Source: Tigriopus japonicus
Taxonomy: Eukaryota; Arthropoda; Copepoda; Harpacticoida; Harpacticidae
Direction of reading: 5' to 3'
NCBI GenBank assembly: GCA_010645155.1
Contig: CM021322.1
Coordinates: 13,246,360 to 13,310,359 of the forward strand
Length of the DNA stretch: 64,000 nucleotides
Part shown: in pieces, positions 51,793 through 64,000 of the stretch
How positions within the stretch are numbered: the stretch's first letter is position 1
Layout: every line of letters begins with the position of its first letter
Translations under genes and position numbers: made by a program
The notes under the pieces: generated by a model
Database searches by the model: none
Seen by the model: the letters and a program-made list of their open reading frames with translations, nothing else
Told to the model about the DNA's origin: nothing

Positions 51793-51882
51793 TTTTCTCA
51801 CGACTCGATTTGGTCATCCTCAGGTTCTCACGTGGCTCTCTGAGTAAGATCGCCGACATTTTCTGCCCTCTATTCAACAAGT

Positions 51883-51903
51883 GGACGGATGGATGGATGG
51901 ATT
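51883..51903. repeat. GGAT tetranucleotide microsatellite
   Basis: One GGAC followed by four GGAT units. Confidence 0.85.
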
Positions 51904-54900
51904 GTTTGCTTTCTCACTTATCACTCTGTAGATAGTCGAGAAAAAGACAGAGTCGAGGTAGAAAACGGACAAGAAAATCGCATTTCAAGAATAGACAACT
52001 GACTCCCTCGTCGTTGTTCGCTTGGAGAACTATAATGAAGAAGAACAAGATCCAATAATGGGCTGAACAAGATGACGGATGAGCCCCAAACTGACAATTG
52101 AACGCCTGATCCATCATAGTTAACTCGGGTCAGAAAGCATTGATTGTAAATTGAACACTCACTCACAGAGTCCATCCATATAACCGTTTCGTTGTGAACT
52201 TGAACCACTCCTATCTCTAATTTTACATACATCCAGGATGCTTGCTTGCTCTTTGATCTAGCTAACAACACTCCATAGCAGGTGTTGTGGACTTGTCACC
52301 CTCTAGCGATCGTTCAGCTAACTGATTTTTCCTCCAAAGAAAGAACTCCACATGTACGGAAATATTGACACGTTTTTCTGGCCTCGGGTAAAACGAACCC
52401 GTGTCTGTGAGAGAGAGGGCATCTGCCTTCATCCAAATTCAAAGGACCATGTCACAAGGTGCTCCTTGTCATCATTGAAACAGGGCTTTTGTTTGTTGTC
52501 ATTCTGCATCCTCCTATTATCACGATAAATTTCAAATCCCAAGTCAAAGATCCTTCCATAGATCGATTGGTATACAGTTATTTAAAGGCCAAAGGGGGAT
52601 CAATTAATCCAGGTGTAAGGAAAACTCGACAAAAATGGGGTCCCTGCAAACTTGAATTTGAACATAGCTCGCGTTAAAGATAATGATCGTAAGGGTAAAT
52701 ATCCCTCTATTTTATAGATAAACATCGACAACAAAGTTTTGCCGCAGGTGTGAAGATTGCCCCTTGTGTCATTGAAATCTCGTCACATGTACTATATAAC
52801 ATAAACGAAATGATCCAGGTCCCACCTGCAACCTGGAAATATTGCTTTTATGTATGTATGTACTCAGGAACCAGAACATTGTTTCAAGCAAATGATGGAG
52901 AAACCGGCCAAAAACTGACCCAGACATATCAAACCATCCATTAGCTCGAGCTTAATGACTTATTGAAGATTTAGACACCCACACTTCCAGACAAAGGGAT
53001 CAATTGACGGCACAACCCTAATTCACTTTGGATGTGTTTCCCTGTTTAAAGGAATCGATTTGGTCTCAATAGAGACATTTGTCAATCAGAGTCTATGACT
53101 AATGCGAAGTAAATTGTAGGCTCTTGGTCGCGAGAACAGAGAAACTTGAACAATGATATCCCTTCAAATGGTCGTGGATGTACCACAAATATTTGGTTGG
53201 ATAATGTCAGGGCCAATTGCTCGGGCTTGAAACTACCTGGAGGGTCGATTACACGAATAAAGCAATTATTGAGAGAACAGTTCATGGCTCTTAAAGGCAT
53301 TAGAAAAACTCGCAAGGACTGAATAATCATCAATCAGGCTATCCAAGACCAAAAGTGATCGTAGAAGGTGGAACAAAGGCCCTAACAATCGCACTCCCAA
53401 AATTCAAGGATGTGAAATATCATAACAAAAAGGTCTCTAAGGTTCCACTTTTTGAATCTCTTCTTGATAGCTCTATAGTCCATTAACAACCCCTAGCATA
53501 CATTCCCCATTCTTCCAAAATACGTTATGGCGTATGTAATGGGCTGCAAAAATATTGCGATAATTTTTGGATAATGCACATTTTGGCTTCTTTTGATAAA
53601 TCTTGGGAACGGCTTATTTTTGTCCCATTTACGCTCAACCCTCGAGGATCGTGCAGGTGTATCTGTCCGTGCAATAATTACTTGTTTAAAAATTATCATT
53701 TCCCTTGAAATAGACTCGAAATTCAATACGTGCTTCCTGGTTACTGCTGTCGAATCTTTATTAGTAGGTCTCATATCTAGTTGAAAAGTAATAATTTGAA
53801 TTACTTATGTTGGCGTCACATTGTTTTATTACTCGGTTATTTTTGTCAATGTTAAAGTGGTCGAACTATTCGCTGCAAATAGTGTGACTAATTGCTGCAT
53901 AATTAAAAAGTAGAGTCCTTGAGGCAAGACATGGTTTGCAATATGGAAATTGCATTTCAAGATCAAGGATTAGGAGTGATTTATTGTAAATGGAAAAAAA
54001 CGTCATTCCAGTTTTGCTTATATTGAAAGGAGAGTGTCTGAAAGAGTCTTGTTGAAATAGTCAAAAATGAAAATGAAAACATGAATGAAGCAAATTTCAA
54101 TTTCCAATACAAATAGGGATCAACAAATATAAATTTTCTTGTCATATTGTCATATGCGCACAAAACAGTCAAAGGACAAAAAAAATCTCAGAAGAAGATC
54201 TAAAATGTGCTCAGGCTCCTGTTTTCGGTTTTATGTGGGCGTTTTTTCTTCACTATGCTGAAAGTTGCGATCTTGTGACGGCCAAGCAGATTTCGCTTCT
54301 CGAAGAAAGATCATTTATCCAACATTTCAAACATACTTATTGCGACGAAGTAGTTGTGTCCACCCCTGCTTTAAAATGGAGAACTTAATAGGACAAGCGC
54401 ACAAACGTTCGTGACTACTCAATTTGTACTATAGAGCGCATTGTTTGGCAACTTTCATCAATTTTGTTGTGTACATGTTCCATATCTCAAACCATCTTGA
54501 ATTATTTTGTGTTCGAGAGCATCTGCTGAGAAGAACAAAAGTGCCATAAAAAGGATTTGCACTCGATCGATGCCACATGAGAGGAAATACCTCGTTTTGC
54601 ATTTATATTTACCTTGTAAACGTTCCTGAATTTTCAAATTTACAAAAGGAAAGCTGGCTCCGAATGGCATAATTACCATTGGACAGCTGAGAGAAAATAC
54701 ACGTGTTGCTGCATCGATCGGAATAGCATGTTAATCACCAAATTAAGGGATCATAAAAAGAGCAATTTTACGGAGGTACCTATTAGCCTTCTCCCTCAAA
54801 AGCATAATTATAGATTTCTGGTCAAAGAGGGCAGATTTGATGCATTTGAGTCGACTTCATTCTCTTTAATCTGGTTTCGTATGAGTCAAAAAGAATAAGG

Positions 54901-55720
54901 ACTAAAGTCATGGGGAAAAAACCATCAAGGAAACACGTCCTACATATACTTTATTGAATAGGAAAAATGAACCATGATTCATTTCGGATGAGGAAAACGT
55001 CCTCGAGATTTGTCTTTCAACATTTCCAAACTTTCGGGCAATGAATGCAGATTTAATTGTGGAATGGTGGGACAACCTGATCTCGTTTGAAATCAAATGG
55101 AAAAACTTAAGAAGTCTAGACAGTTTGGTCCAAGCATCGGAATGCGTATCTGATCTCCTTCGAGTGGAATGGAGTCCAAATGCAATCCGACCTTGTTTGT
55201 CGCCCAATCCCATTAACGCTCGTCAGAAAAGATAGCATTTGATAGCTCATTGCATGAGGTGTTTAATTTCAAGTTGACCAGCAAAGCATTCGAACAGAGA
55301 TGATCACAATAATCGCTTTCTGTTCTTGGTATTTTACTTATCCACTTGCTCTTGAGGTCCTTTTCTGATGACTAATTGAACTATCCAAACATGATAGTCA
55401 ATCAAATTCTTCTTCTTTAGTGATAATATCAATGGCACGAAATGAGAGTTCGATCATGGCTGATTATTTTTAATCCTCCCAAGAGTTCAATCCATTCAAG
55501 TTGACAAAAGACATTGGTGCATTTTTGCATGTCTCGCAAACTCCACTGACATTTGGGTACGAACCTCGAGCAATTTCAGGATCAGCTCACGACCATGCCA
55601 AATCGCACTTTTGGACCCAAAGATGAGGAATAGGATCCGTGTAAGCGATGGCAAAACCCACTCAAGAGACACAAATCAAATTGACACTGGCTTTTCTGCT
55701 CAAGTGACCGTAGAATCAGG

Positions 55721-55731
55721 CAGTGTTGCCG
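55721..55731 (+). repeat. CAGTGTTGCCG word
   Basis: One mismatch from CAGTGTTGCCA, the word at 31377 and (complement) 14837. No opposite partner is visible nearby. Confidence 0.35.
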
Positions 55732-55770
55732 CTTGAATGCATGATGAAAAATGCAACAACTCCCGCATTT

Positions 55771-55806
55771 TGGTTGGCTGGATGGTTGGTTGGTGGGTGA
55801 GTGAGG
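55771..55806. repeat. GGTT/GGAT/GGGT tetranucleotide tract
   Basis: Degenerate GGTT units with GGAT and GGGT interruptions. Confidence 0.75.
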
Positions 55807-56270
55807 GCTGAACCTGATCAAGTGAAAAAATGTCAGAATTAATAGGATTTGAAACCCGACGAGCGAGCACCACTAAGGGGAACTGCATTTATTTCTTTGG
55901 CCCCAAAAATCTCTCACACTCCCAGCGAAACATATGAATGTGGTTCCCTTGAACCAAACCAGGTTGGTGGGAGCCGCGACTATTCATTAGCCATCAAAAT
56001 CCTTTAAATGGGTGATCCTCATGAATCTGAACATCCAGCCACACCCGCTCATTATCCTCCTTGTGCGTTTGATTAATATGAGACGCGAATCCCGCGCCTT
56101 CTTTGAAGGTTCGAGGAACTACACACTATACAATAAAAGAACAAGGAAGAGGAGGGTGAGAGGATGAAATTTTCGGCTAAGAGTCCGAAAAGCGAATGGT
56201 CTCATAAACGAAGGGGAAAATGTCAAAACAGACCAGAAAATAATCTTGTCAGAATGTTTACGGGAACATT

Positions 56271-56308
56271 CCTCTCTCTCTCTCCTTAGCTAAGAGAGAG
56301 AGAGAAGG
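56271..56308. repeat. 38 bp GA/CT cruciform-type palindrome
   Basis: A CT-rich arm (56271-56289) ends in CTTAG and meets CTAAG of a GA-rich arm (56290-56308) with no spacer. About 18 base pairs form with one unpaired base in each arm. The unique CTTAGCTAAG centre and matching CC/GG outer ends show it is a true inverted repeat and not just two adjacent dinucleotide tracts. Confidence 0.75.
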
Positions 56309-57172
56309 AGTCATTTGCGCATTCCCATCCCTCGGTTTCGTTCGTTCCCTCTGTCCATTTTTCCACATTAACTGTTCGATCGTCATCGTCGTCTCATTGC
56401 GGTGATGGGGCCGGAAAATCGATCGCATTCTGAGACAATTATTCATTTGGGCGTGAAAATGTGACCGAAACTGGAAAATCCGCACAAAAATCCCATAGTC
56501 AAGATCCCTCCTCGAGATAGTTGTACGTTGGTTGTCAAAAAAAAACGAGATTAAATCATGTGCCTAGTCAGAAAGAATTGACTCGATCTCGATTCTCTTT
56601 CTGTCAGTCAAAGATCCACACAGAATGAGCACTCAATGGTCTAATCTCCTTTTTGGCAGACGGACTCTCTAAAATTACACACAAATTTCAATCATACTGA
56701 CCCTATGGTCCTCTTCAATTTAGACCAATAATAGGATTAGGAATGGTTTCTACACATTCCCAGGCAATCTATCTAGAATTCCAAAGGCCGGTTTAATCAA
56801 GAACCACGCCAACAACATAGAAGCAACAATCCATAAGTTTTTGCCAAATAGCAAGTTCTCAAAGCTCGGAAACCTTTGGTTGGTCTGTGCAAAAAAATAC
56901 GCTGAAATCCATCAACAAACGTCCAAGATCAGAGGGTGGTTGTCATCCATCCACTTGTGGATCAAAAACCGTGAAAAGATGTCGCTCATCCCTCTTTTGT
57001 GGTGATTGAGAATGCCGTGATAGTGGTGATATGAGTTGAATAGAATAGCTGATTGGAAAATATTTTGTCCTCGTTCCAACCCCATATGCTAACTAGATGT
57101 TCTTTGAGCGTTGGGTTGTGGCAATATTGTTTTCCATCACAATGCCAGAGTCAGGCTGCATTTTTGAGGTGA

Positions 57173-57364
57173 TTAACGCGAGATGCGCGTCCCTGGTCTT
57201 CCAAAAGCCGAATCCTGGTCATTTTCTTTGATGAGTTCAGTTGGCTGATCAATGCAGAAAGGGTCCATTGGGAATAGAAGGGATACTTCTTGGCTCATTG
57301 TTAGTGAAGTTCCCCGTTCTCCAAATGACAGAAAGATGAGACTGACGAGGACGAAAATATTCAT
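57173..57364 (-). CDS. Candidate small secreted peptide, unknown
   Basis: An ATG frame of 63 codons begins one base after a pyrimidine-rich run ending in CCGAG, a possible splice acceptor just before the start. Residues 3-14 form a hydrophobic core typical of a signal peptide, followed by a polar region with a possible cleavage site near residue 20. The rest is acidic then basic, with a single cysteine near residue 37 and no obvious amidation-dibasic processing pattern. No neuropeptide or other family is recognised. It could equally be a chance frame. Confidence 0.18.
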   Translation of the reverse strand: MNIFVLVSLIFLSFGERGTSLTMSQEVSLLFPMDPFCIDQPTELIKENDQDSAFGRPGTRISR

Positions 57365-59100
57365 CCTCGGATGGAGAGAGGTGGGAAAGAAATCGATGAG
57401 AACTGGGCCGAATAAAGGAAACTCACGAATTGCGAGTCCCTAATTTCAATTTGAATCACACCGGGGCGTGAGGACTAATAGATTTGGTATAAATGAAATT
57501 GAATGACCATTCTCAACACTCGTTGTTGAATGAGATCGATGAGGTTTTGATTCCTGCTGATTCAAGGCAAAAAAGAAGATTGAAAAACGTCCCAAGTGGC
57601 TTTTTCCGCTTTCCTGCCTTCAGAAAAACGGGGACAAAAGGGAGCTTTCAGTGCTTTCTCACTTCAACCTTCTTCACGCGGATTTGATTGAATATGCATT
57701 CTTGAATGGCGTCACTTCTGTCAGAAGATCAACTCGAGTTTGATAGTACAGCAATCCTTAGTTCACTTTTTCTTGTCACTAAAACTTATTTGTACCTGTC
57801 GAATATCACGTGTACGAGCACTATGTGTACCTAGTATGTAGTATGTATATGGGCATTGTAAGTGGATCATTGTGTGGAGTACATTGTAGCTCGTACAAGT
57901 TAGTTGAAGAAGTTGTTCAAAAGGATTGGGGTCATGCGTTTTTAGTTATTCTTTCAAGTGTCCTGATCGTATTGACAACCGTCATTGAGGCAACTCTGCG
58001 TATTGCTGAATCAGACCGAGTTTGGCCTAGTTCATATCTATTCGTGTCTATTTGTCAATTTGTACACCGGGAGGTCAATTCCGTGGGTGGTCTTATTGGC
58101 ATAAGCAAACATGACAGTGCTGAAGATTCTCATACGATCTCTTAGTACATCTACAAAACGAGGATAAGACGATGATGCTCTTTGATATATCTTCATCTTG
58201 TAGAGAAAAATGTCACTCTTCAGATTGGAGTCCAATTATTGTCGGACTGATCGCGATTCGCATTACTCGCACTCGAGTTCAAGAATACGACCGATCCCAA
58301 TATTCTGCTCAGTTTAGCATATGTCAGAGCTACTTAACATGCAGATGTGAATGTATCTTTTCTTCAAGGTAGTACTATCGAAGAAGTTTAGCGAGGGAGG
58401 CCTCTAATTTGTCTTCGTGCTTGATATGATCATGACAAGTCATCAAGATGGGGAGCGAAAAAAAAGCGAATAAAACATCATGAAGCAATCAAACAGACAG
58501 GCAGGGCAAAGTCGTCAAATTCAACGAAAGGTGCAAAAATAGACAGGAAAACGAACACTTATTCAACAGCCTGTTTGAAGAGATTTCTTTACTGACGAAG
58601 CTATTGTGACGGCCTTTTAAGGCTAACTTGCCATTTGTCGTCAAAAAAAGTGTGTCAATAGCCCTGACACAATTTCATAAATATGACAATCTTCATCGAT
58701 TTCTTTGAAGCATTACTCACTTCTACAGGGGTAAGCAAAGAAGCGGGAGACCTACGTACGTGACTCTCCATTTCCAACCGATCGATCCGGGAGACATCCA
58801 CGCCAATACTTTTCTTCCCTAATGTTATGAAGTGCATTCGAAAATGGCGCCAGCCACATTATTTATTCCCTCCCCCGTTTGGCCAGCCAATTGCAGGCTG
58901 CAGTTTTAGCAATGGGAAAAATGGCTAGCAGGGCAGCCCCTTGGGTGTAATTTGTCGACCAAAGAAATGCGAGTGTGACAACGGTGAAATCAGAGTTCAC
59001 TAGGCGTGCTTTCAGGTTTGTCTGTTCTTTTTGGGTGTATTTTTGCAATTTTCCCACTCAATCGTTTTACCACTTGGACCCTAATTGAGCCTAACCGGCA

Positions 59101-59132
59101 AGTAAGTAAGCAGGCAGGCAGGCAGGCAGGCA
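59101..59132. repeat. AGTA then CAGG tetranucleotide microsatellite
   Basis: Two AGTA-type units followed by about five CAGG units. Confidence 0.9.
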
Positions 59133-60439
59133 AGAGTCCATTACCGTGCTTTACTCCATCCTTGATGCTGTTCGAGGAGGCAGAATCTGGAAAGAATGCT
59201 TTCGGTTCCATGGCAATGTCTTCGGGGTCTTTGAGTTGTTCGCCAATGTCGTTCCCTTTTTCCCGAATCAGGTCAGTTTAATGCCCGAGGAAAATGATCG
59301 AATTTTCCAGTTCGGCCAAGAGGTCACTTGCGAACCTTCGGAGACCTAATGACAATGCAAGCCAAAGCCAAAAAGAGAAACATGAGACAATGACAAAGAT
59401 TTGGGGTGGACGTAACTCTTGGCCGGAACATGACAAGTAAGAGCGTATGAATTATTCACATGCTCTCCGCAGTACAAGTTATGAGAGAATGCCTCAGCAA
59501 GACTAAACGCAACAAAAAGAGGTTTTAAAATCACGAAAATTGACTTTCGCAATAGGAAAGGCAAACAATAACACGATAGATAGTACACGCACATACCTTT
59601 ACGCCGGCCTCGACTCTGAGAGATCAAAGCTCCAAATGAATGAATGCATCAAGCATTCGTTAGGATGGAGTCCGTCCTCGAAATCCACAAAATGGGTTGA
59701 GTGTTTGCGTGGGAAACAAAACGAGTCCATGGCTGAGCTTCTTTTTGTTTCGGCTAATAAACGTTGCATTTCTTATGCATTTCAGCGGCCCGTGGCGGCC
59801 TCGGGCGCATCCTCTGCAACTGAAATTGGGAACAACCGCAATTGTGCATGGCACGTACTCTGACAATATGACTTGACATTCAGGGTTCCCTCCGGTACTC
59901 AATTCTTTTTTTTTCCTCCCAGCTTTTGTCTTAACTCCATGGGATTTGAACCGTCCCAAAGGTCAAGGATGAATTCAACACTTAATTGGATTATGGTAAA
60001 AAAGGTCAAAAGACTTGAAGATGTGGATCCAGCGTCGCCTCCTCGTCAATAACAGCTTCAGAAGACCCGGTTTCGAACTTTGGACAGACATGTTTTGTGC
60101 TGAGCACGCTTGAAATATTGCGTGTCATGGCACAAATTAATATCAATGACAGTGGACAAGTTATACCCAAACACTCCATCTGGCACGGGCCTTCTTCTTA
60201 CTGCCACTAATACTCCTACTATTATTTGTATTGTTGTTGTAGTTGCTCTTCAGTGGGGGCCTGTAATGGAGCGTGAGTCGGCAGACTTTTGTTCGAGATC
60301 CACATCAGATGCAAACAATTTCGGAAATCTTGTCAATCAAGTTCGATTTTCCATGGAGCTCGCTCGCCTCCCGTCCCAAAAATATGTACCTTCGAGTTCG
60401 AGGCTGACGTAGGAAATTAATGCAGCGGTGGCGCCTAAA

Positions 60440-60468
60440 GAAACACCCGATCCTAGTGGAGGTGTTTC
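60440..60468. repeat. Perfect 8 bp hairpin
   Basis: GAAACACC (60440-60447) pairs with GGTGTTTC (60461-60468) around a 13-base loop. Confidence 0.65.
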
Positions 60469-63400
60469 GGTTGCACTCAGTCATCTACGTACTATCTCGC
60501 TTTTCTTTAGGGCGGCTAGACCACCTCTGGTTTTACGAGGGATAGAATTCTCGTTTGATAAATCGTAACTGAAATCAGAGGGGGGACTGGACTTGGCTAC
60601 TACTAAAGTTTGGCATGAATCTTTTTATGGTCCAAGACCTCCATGCATCGAGAAGTGAGTCATTGGGGATCGAACGCTCGTCATCCAATCTGGTGGCTCT
60701 TCTCTGCCCCTTTCATTCATTGAAAGCTTCTTACTCGTTCTTGAGTACCACCTACTGGTTAAAAGCGGTCAAATTTGCCATCTTGAAATGTTGCTGAATC
60801 GCCAATTTAAAGGTGATCCTCGTCAAAGGCCATAAATTTGAGCATGCATCGAATTCAGTCCGCATAAGCAAGAGCGCCATTGCAATTGAACGATTTTTTA
60901 GTTATTGAGAACCAGATCAACATTTACCCACCAAATAATCTTATCTCTCGGCTTCCTTGCCTATCATTGAACGAACCTGTTTACTATAGGGTGATATTCC
61001 ACGTTGTTGTTTTCCAGATCGGAACGAGTCCTTTAGAGCGGAACATTGGCGAATTCAGCCATGAGAAGGTGCAAAGTCAAGGAAACAGGTCTGCTAAATC
61101 TTGAGCGCCATTTCGATATGACGTGTTATGTAACGGATGAGGTCATTCTAAGATTTGGGAGCATTAACGGAGCATGAAAAAACATTTATTTAACTTCTCA
61201 TTTGCTACTAAAACATTGTTTTCTTCCTAATATGGTTTAACTCGCAAATTGTGTAATGCTAATGTTCTCCATTGCACCGACATTGCACCATATGAGCCAA
61301 CTGTTGATAGCAACGCAAATGTTTGAGAAAGCCTTTTTAGAGAGTTAGGCATTCGTCATAAAAGTAGGCATCCATCATTGTTTTCCGAGTCTGGTATGAT
61401 CTAATGGCTTCACCTCGGTGGTTTTCAAAGCATGGTGCAATCCTAAGGAATGAGATGGCAAAGAGTGATTTTTCGATTCCAAGAACGTTAGTCACTCTTG
61501 GAGAGTCATTGGTTGAATCAGCTCGGGTCATACATTCCGTACAAGGTTGTTACGATTTAGTGTTCCCTAAATTTCTGCCAATGTGCAACGAAATTCAAGT
61601 TTTACGTGATAATTTTCAAAAGTACAAAAGTACAGATCGTCGATTGGGGTTTCAAAATTTTGGTTGTGTCTTTGCTCAAAAAAATATTTAGCTGAAATAC
61701 TCGAGCTCACCCACTCAATCAGCCGTTTAACAAGACCTTGGCGTCGTTTTCTCAAAACACTTTTCTTAAAAAAAATCACTTCATAAACAGTAAAGATGAC
61801 GATCCTTGCTCAGGCTGGGACGCTAATTTGTAACGACCTTATAAAAATATAAATCCAAGGTATCACACCTCACTTGGTGGCGAATAGCGCTTGGACACAT
61901 TAGGAATTTTAGGTGAGTCATTGAGCCATCTTGCATGAGATTTTTACTTATGGTCTTGGAAGCCGTTTTGTTTACGATAAAATCGGACAAGATTGTGAAG
62001 GACAATTAAGGTGTAACATTGTAAATGTCTCGGACCTACCCGAACATACGTCTCCGGATTTTACTACCACAACTACGGACAATAGGGCTTGTTGAGAATG
62101 GATGCAACATTCATCTCGGGGACAAAAGTGCTCCAATAAAAACGAAAGTTGACCAGGACCTGCACCGTACATTGGTCATCTTCGAGTTCGAATCGTTTGT
62201 TAACAGTATCACTTTGGCTGGGGAATATATGCTCGGCTGTCGTATGTTCCGGGAGACATTGTTGATCTAGTCCAGATTCTGATCGCGACTTGAGGCAGGA
62301 ACGACTTGAACGACGATCTGATGATAGACTAGTCATTATTACAAGCGTGTATGGTCATTCACGTTGAAGTCAGAGCGAGTGATGTCAATCCAACTTCTTG
62401 TCCTACGGTAGTACTTCTACATACAAATCCGATCCGAGTTTAACAGAGACACATTCAGCCGGTTTGACATTTATAAAACTGCCAAGGCCGATGGCGTTAT
62501 TAAAATCTAGGAGGCTTGGGAAGAAGTTGCTAAATTGGACAATACTATTCGGAACTTTTTCTTTCGTTTTGGTGTTTTGCAAATGCTCGGAGATTGCTTG
62601 CACATGCCTTTTCGTGGGGTCAAATCCGTTATGATTGCACGGCGGCGAGTCTGAAGACAAATGAACTGGAGACGGTCAGTGCTTTCTTAATTATGTTTGT
62701 GAACTGCACAGCGTCCATTCGGACTTTTTGGCAACATTCCCTTCTTGCAGTCACACCGCCCATTGCCTATCTTGGGGTGGAAAAAACGCCGATATTGTAA
62801 TTTCTAGAGTTCTATAAGATCTTTGGACAAAGACTCCCCGTGCGTTACTGCCATCGTTCTGGTCCCATATTAGTGAAGAACGATATTTTTTTCCTAACCC
62901 AAAGTGTGGCTGGACAAGGCTACATGGTAGCAGAGAATGATCCCCTGAACTTTTGTCTTAGCTTAATGAAGACATTGATTTCAAGTCCAATTAACTTGTA
63001 GTGCCAAAGACAGCTCACAACCCGTGTCCGTGCTTTGTTTTCGCCCAAAAACCATTTGAGTAGTAGTGGTTCATCTCATGATTTTCCTCCCGTGGCAAAA
63101 TTGGTCGGAATGGTTTGTGTTGCTTTTTCGATTTTGGGCGATGACTAATGATTTCTTCCATGTCAGATTTTGTACTTGACGATAATGACTAGGTGCTCGT
63201 GTGTCTTGGCGAGGCCAGGGTGGGAGGATCATTTAAATATTTTAATGAAGACAGAGAGAGTGGAGTCCACAACAAGTTTTTCATCTGCCTCACCATTCTG
63301 ACCAAACACCGCCATTTGTGTTCAAACATCAATGTTTGTACACAAATTTCGGATCCAGAAGCTACCAGTGAAATTTGGACACGATTTCGCGAATCTCGGG

Positions 63401-64000
63401 ATCGGTCTCGAGCAAAAGAAACGTACTTTAACAATCCCCAGGTGACTCCCGGCGTAAGTGTATGTGTAGTCTATGAAGTTTCCAAAGTCCTTGAAATTAT
63501 CGCGCCAAAATTGTACTACCAAGGTGGACTGACAATCTCTAAGCTACATGTAGTACAGCTTGCACAGCAGACTACTCCATTTTCTCGTAGTAACTGGTAG
63601 ACATGATTGAATCTCATTGCGAAGTTTCGCAGCTAAGCATCATGAAAGGGCTTATTTCATTGTCTGAAGCTTTGAGGCCTTTAGATGAACGAGGAGTCAT
63701 CGAGACAGTGCTTCACTATTTTGCAAGTGTCGCGTGTGTCCATGGTCCAGACACGTCCATCCATCGTCTGGCATATCATTTGAATAAATTCGCGAGACGA
63801 CCAGAGGAATCTGAGATTTCTCATGATTCACGGGGAAAGAATTGGGTTTCTCGGTAAAATGATGTTCGAATTTGAGCCCATAGGAAGGCGTATGAGTTGA
63901 GTAGACTGAGCGGAAATTCTTCCAAAGGTCGGAGGAATTCTCCAGTTTGGTGCCAGTTCTAGTCACACACACAGGGGGACTTTTCCAAGAATTTCACACC

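Larger units (their letters stand above)
51793..57172. other. Non-coding block with AT-rich section
   Basis: No gene recognised. The section from about 53,340 to 54,900 is visibly AT-rich and has no long frame with recognisable motifs. I looked for reverse transcriptase or transposase signatures on both strands and found none. It also holds a GGAT repeat at 51883-51903, a GGTT tract at 55771-55806 and the palindrome at 56271-56308. Confidence 0.6.
57365..64000. other. Non-coding block with several short open frames
   Basis: No gene recognised. It contains the CAGG microsatellite at 59111-59132, a perfect 8 bp hairpin at 60440-60468 and open frames of roughly 60-135 codons (for example 61404-61691, 62403-62660 on the minus strand and 63193-63600). 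None shows a known domain and none has a clear acceptor-donor pair. Confidence 0.55.

Noticed and set aside
53082..53774. Possible retrotransposon remnant on the minus strand in the AT-rich section
   Set aside because: Translated both open frames and the sequence between them. No reverse transcriptase, integrase or transposase signature could be identified, and stops interrupt every frame.
59145..59277. Minus-strand exon-like segment before a GTAATG donor
   Set aside because: Peptide looks plausible but there is no pyrimidine-rich acceptor, and the opposite strand is also open.
59940..59960. GGATTTGAACC, complement of a tRNA B-box-like word
   Set aside because: The flanking bases do not form a T-arm stem and no A-box, D-arm or acceptor stem is present at the right distance.
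1..64000. CRISPR arrays, tRNA, rRNA, snRNA and common conserved microRNAs
   Set aside because: Searched by eye for regularly spaced repeats, B-box words, spliceosomal RNA cores and seed regions of widely conserved animal microRNAs. None was found, though a by-eye search is not exhaustive.

Overview
This 64 kb window reads as metazoan nuclear non-coding DNA, meaning intergenic and/or long-intron sequence, and not as a gene-dense bacterial, viral or organellar segment. Visible support: no long operon-like reading frames on either strand; many short tetra-, tri- and dinucleotide tandem repeats (GGAT, GGAC, CAGG, AAGT, GAT, GTC, GA/GT); scattered ACGTACGT words; mixed AT-rich patches; and one run of 31 N, typical of a scaffold. 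The taxon cannot be fixed from sequence alone. The mix of GGAT/GGTT/ACGTACGT microsatellites and homeodomain-like ATTA sites would fit an arthropod, possibly a crustacean, but that is a weak inference.

No protein-coding gene can be identified by homology. I recognised no conserved domain, tRNA, rRNA, snRNA or known microRNA by reading. Most open stretches are the length expected by chance, and many overlap each other on opposite strands. A few are kept as low-confidence candidate exons because an open frame coincides with plausible splice sites, a signal-peptide-like start or unusual length: 3180-3437 (+), 9514-9639 (+), 30392-30496 and 30916-31077 (+), 46750-47460 (-) and 57173-57364 (-).

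The best-supported feature beyond simple repeats is a 444 bp element at 18721-19164. It has 21 bp imperfect terminal inverted repeats starting TAGGGCTC, imperfect 8 bp flanking duplications (6 of 8 match) and repeated subterminal CAACTTT words, all as expected of a non-autonomous hAT-like DNA transposon (MITE). A second, weaker mini-element lies at 31377-31485 (CAGTGTTGCCA/CAGTGCTGCCA ends). A related word, CAGGGTTGCCA, recurs at 742, 1191, 24474 and 27674, always on the plus strand.

Layout: 1-9.5 kb is unannotated sequence with small palindromes. 9.5-9.7 kb holds the best exon-like segment. 9.6-18.7 kb is microsatellite-rich non-coding DNA with a strong hairpin at 14.3 kb. 18.7-19.2 kb is the MITE. 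20.9-23.4 kb holds ATTA-rich patches that could be regulatory. 30.4-31.1 kb has two consensus splice acceptors followed by open frames. 35.26-35.33 kb has two adjacent perfect hairpins. 44.7-45.1 kb is a palindromic island with a tandem E-box. 46.7-47.7 kb has stacked minus-strand open frames in pyrimidine-rich DNA. 51.76 kb is the assembly gap. 53.3-54.9 kb is AT-rich. 56.27 kb is a GA/CT cruciform-type palindrome. 57.2-64 kb contains more short open frames of unknown status.
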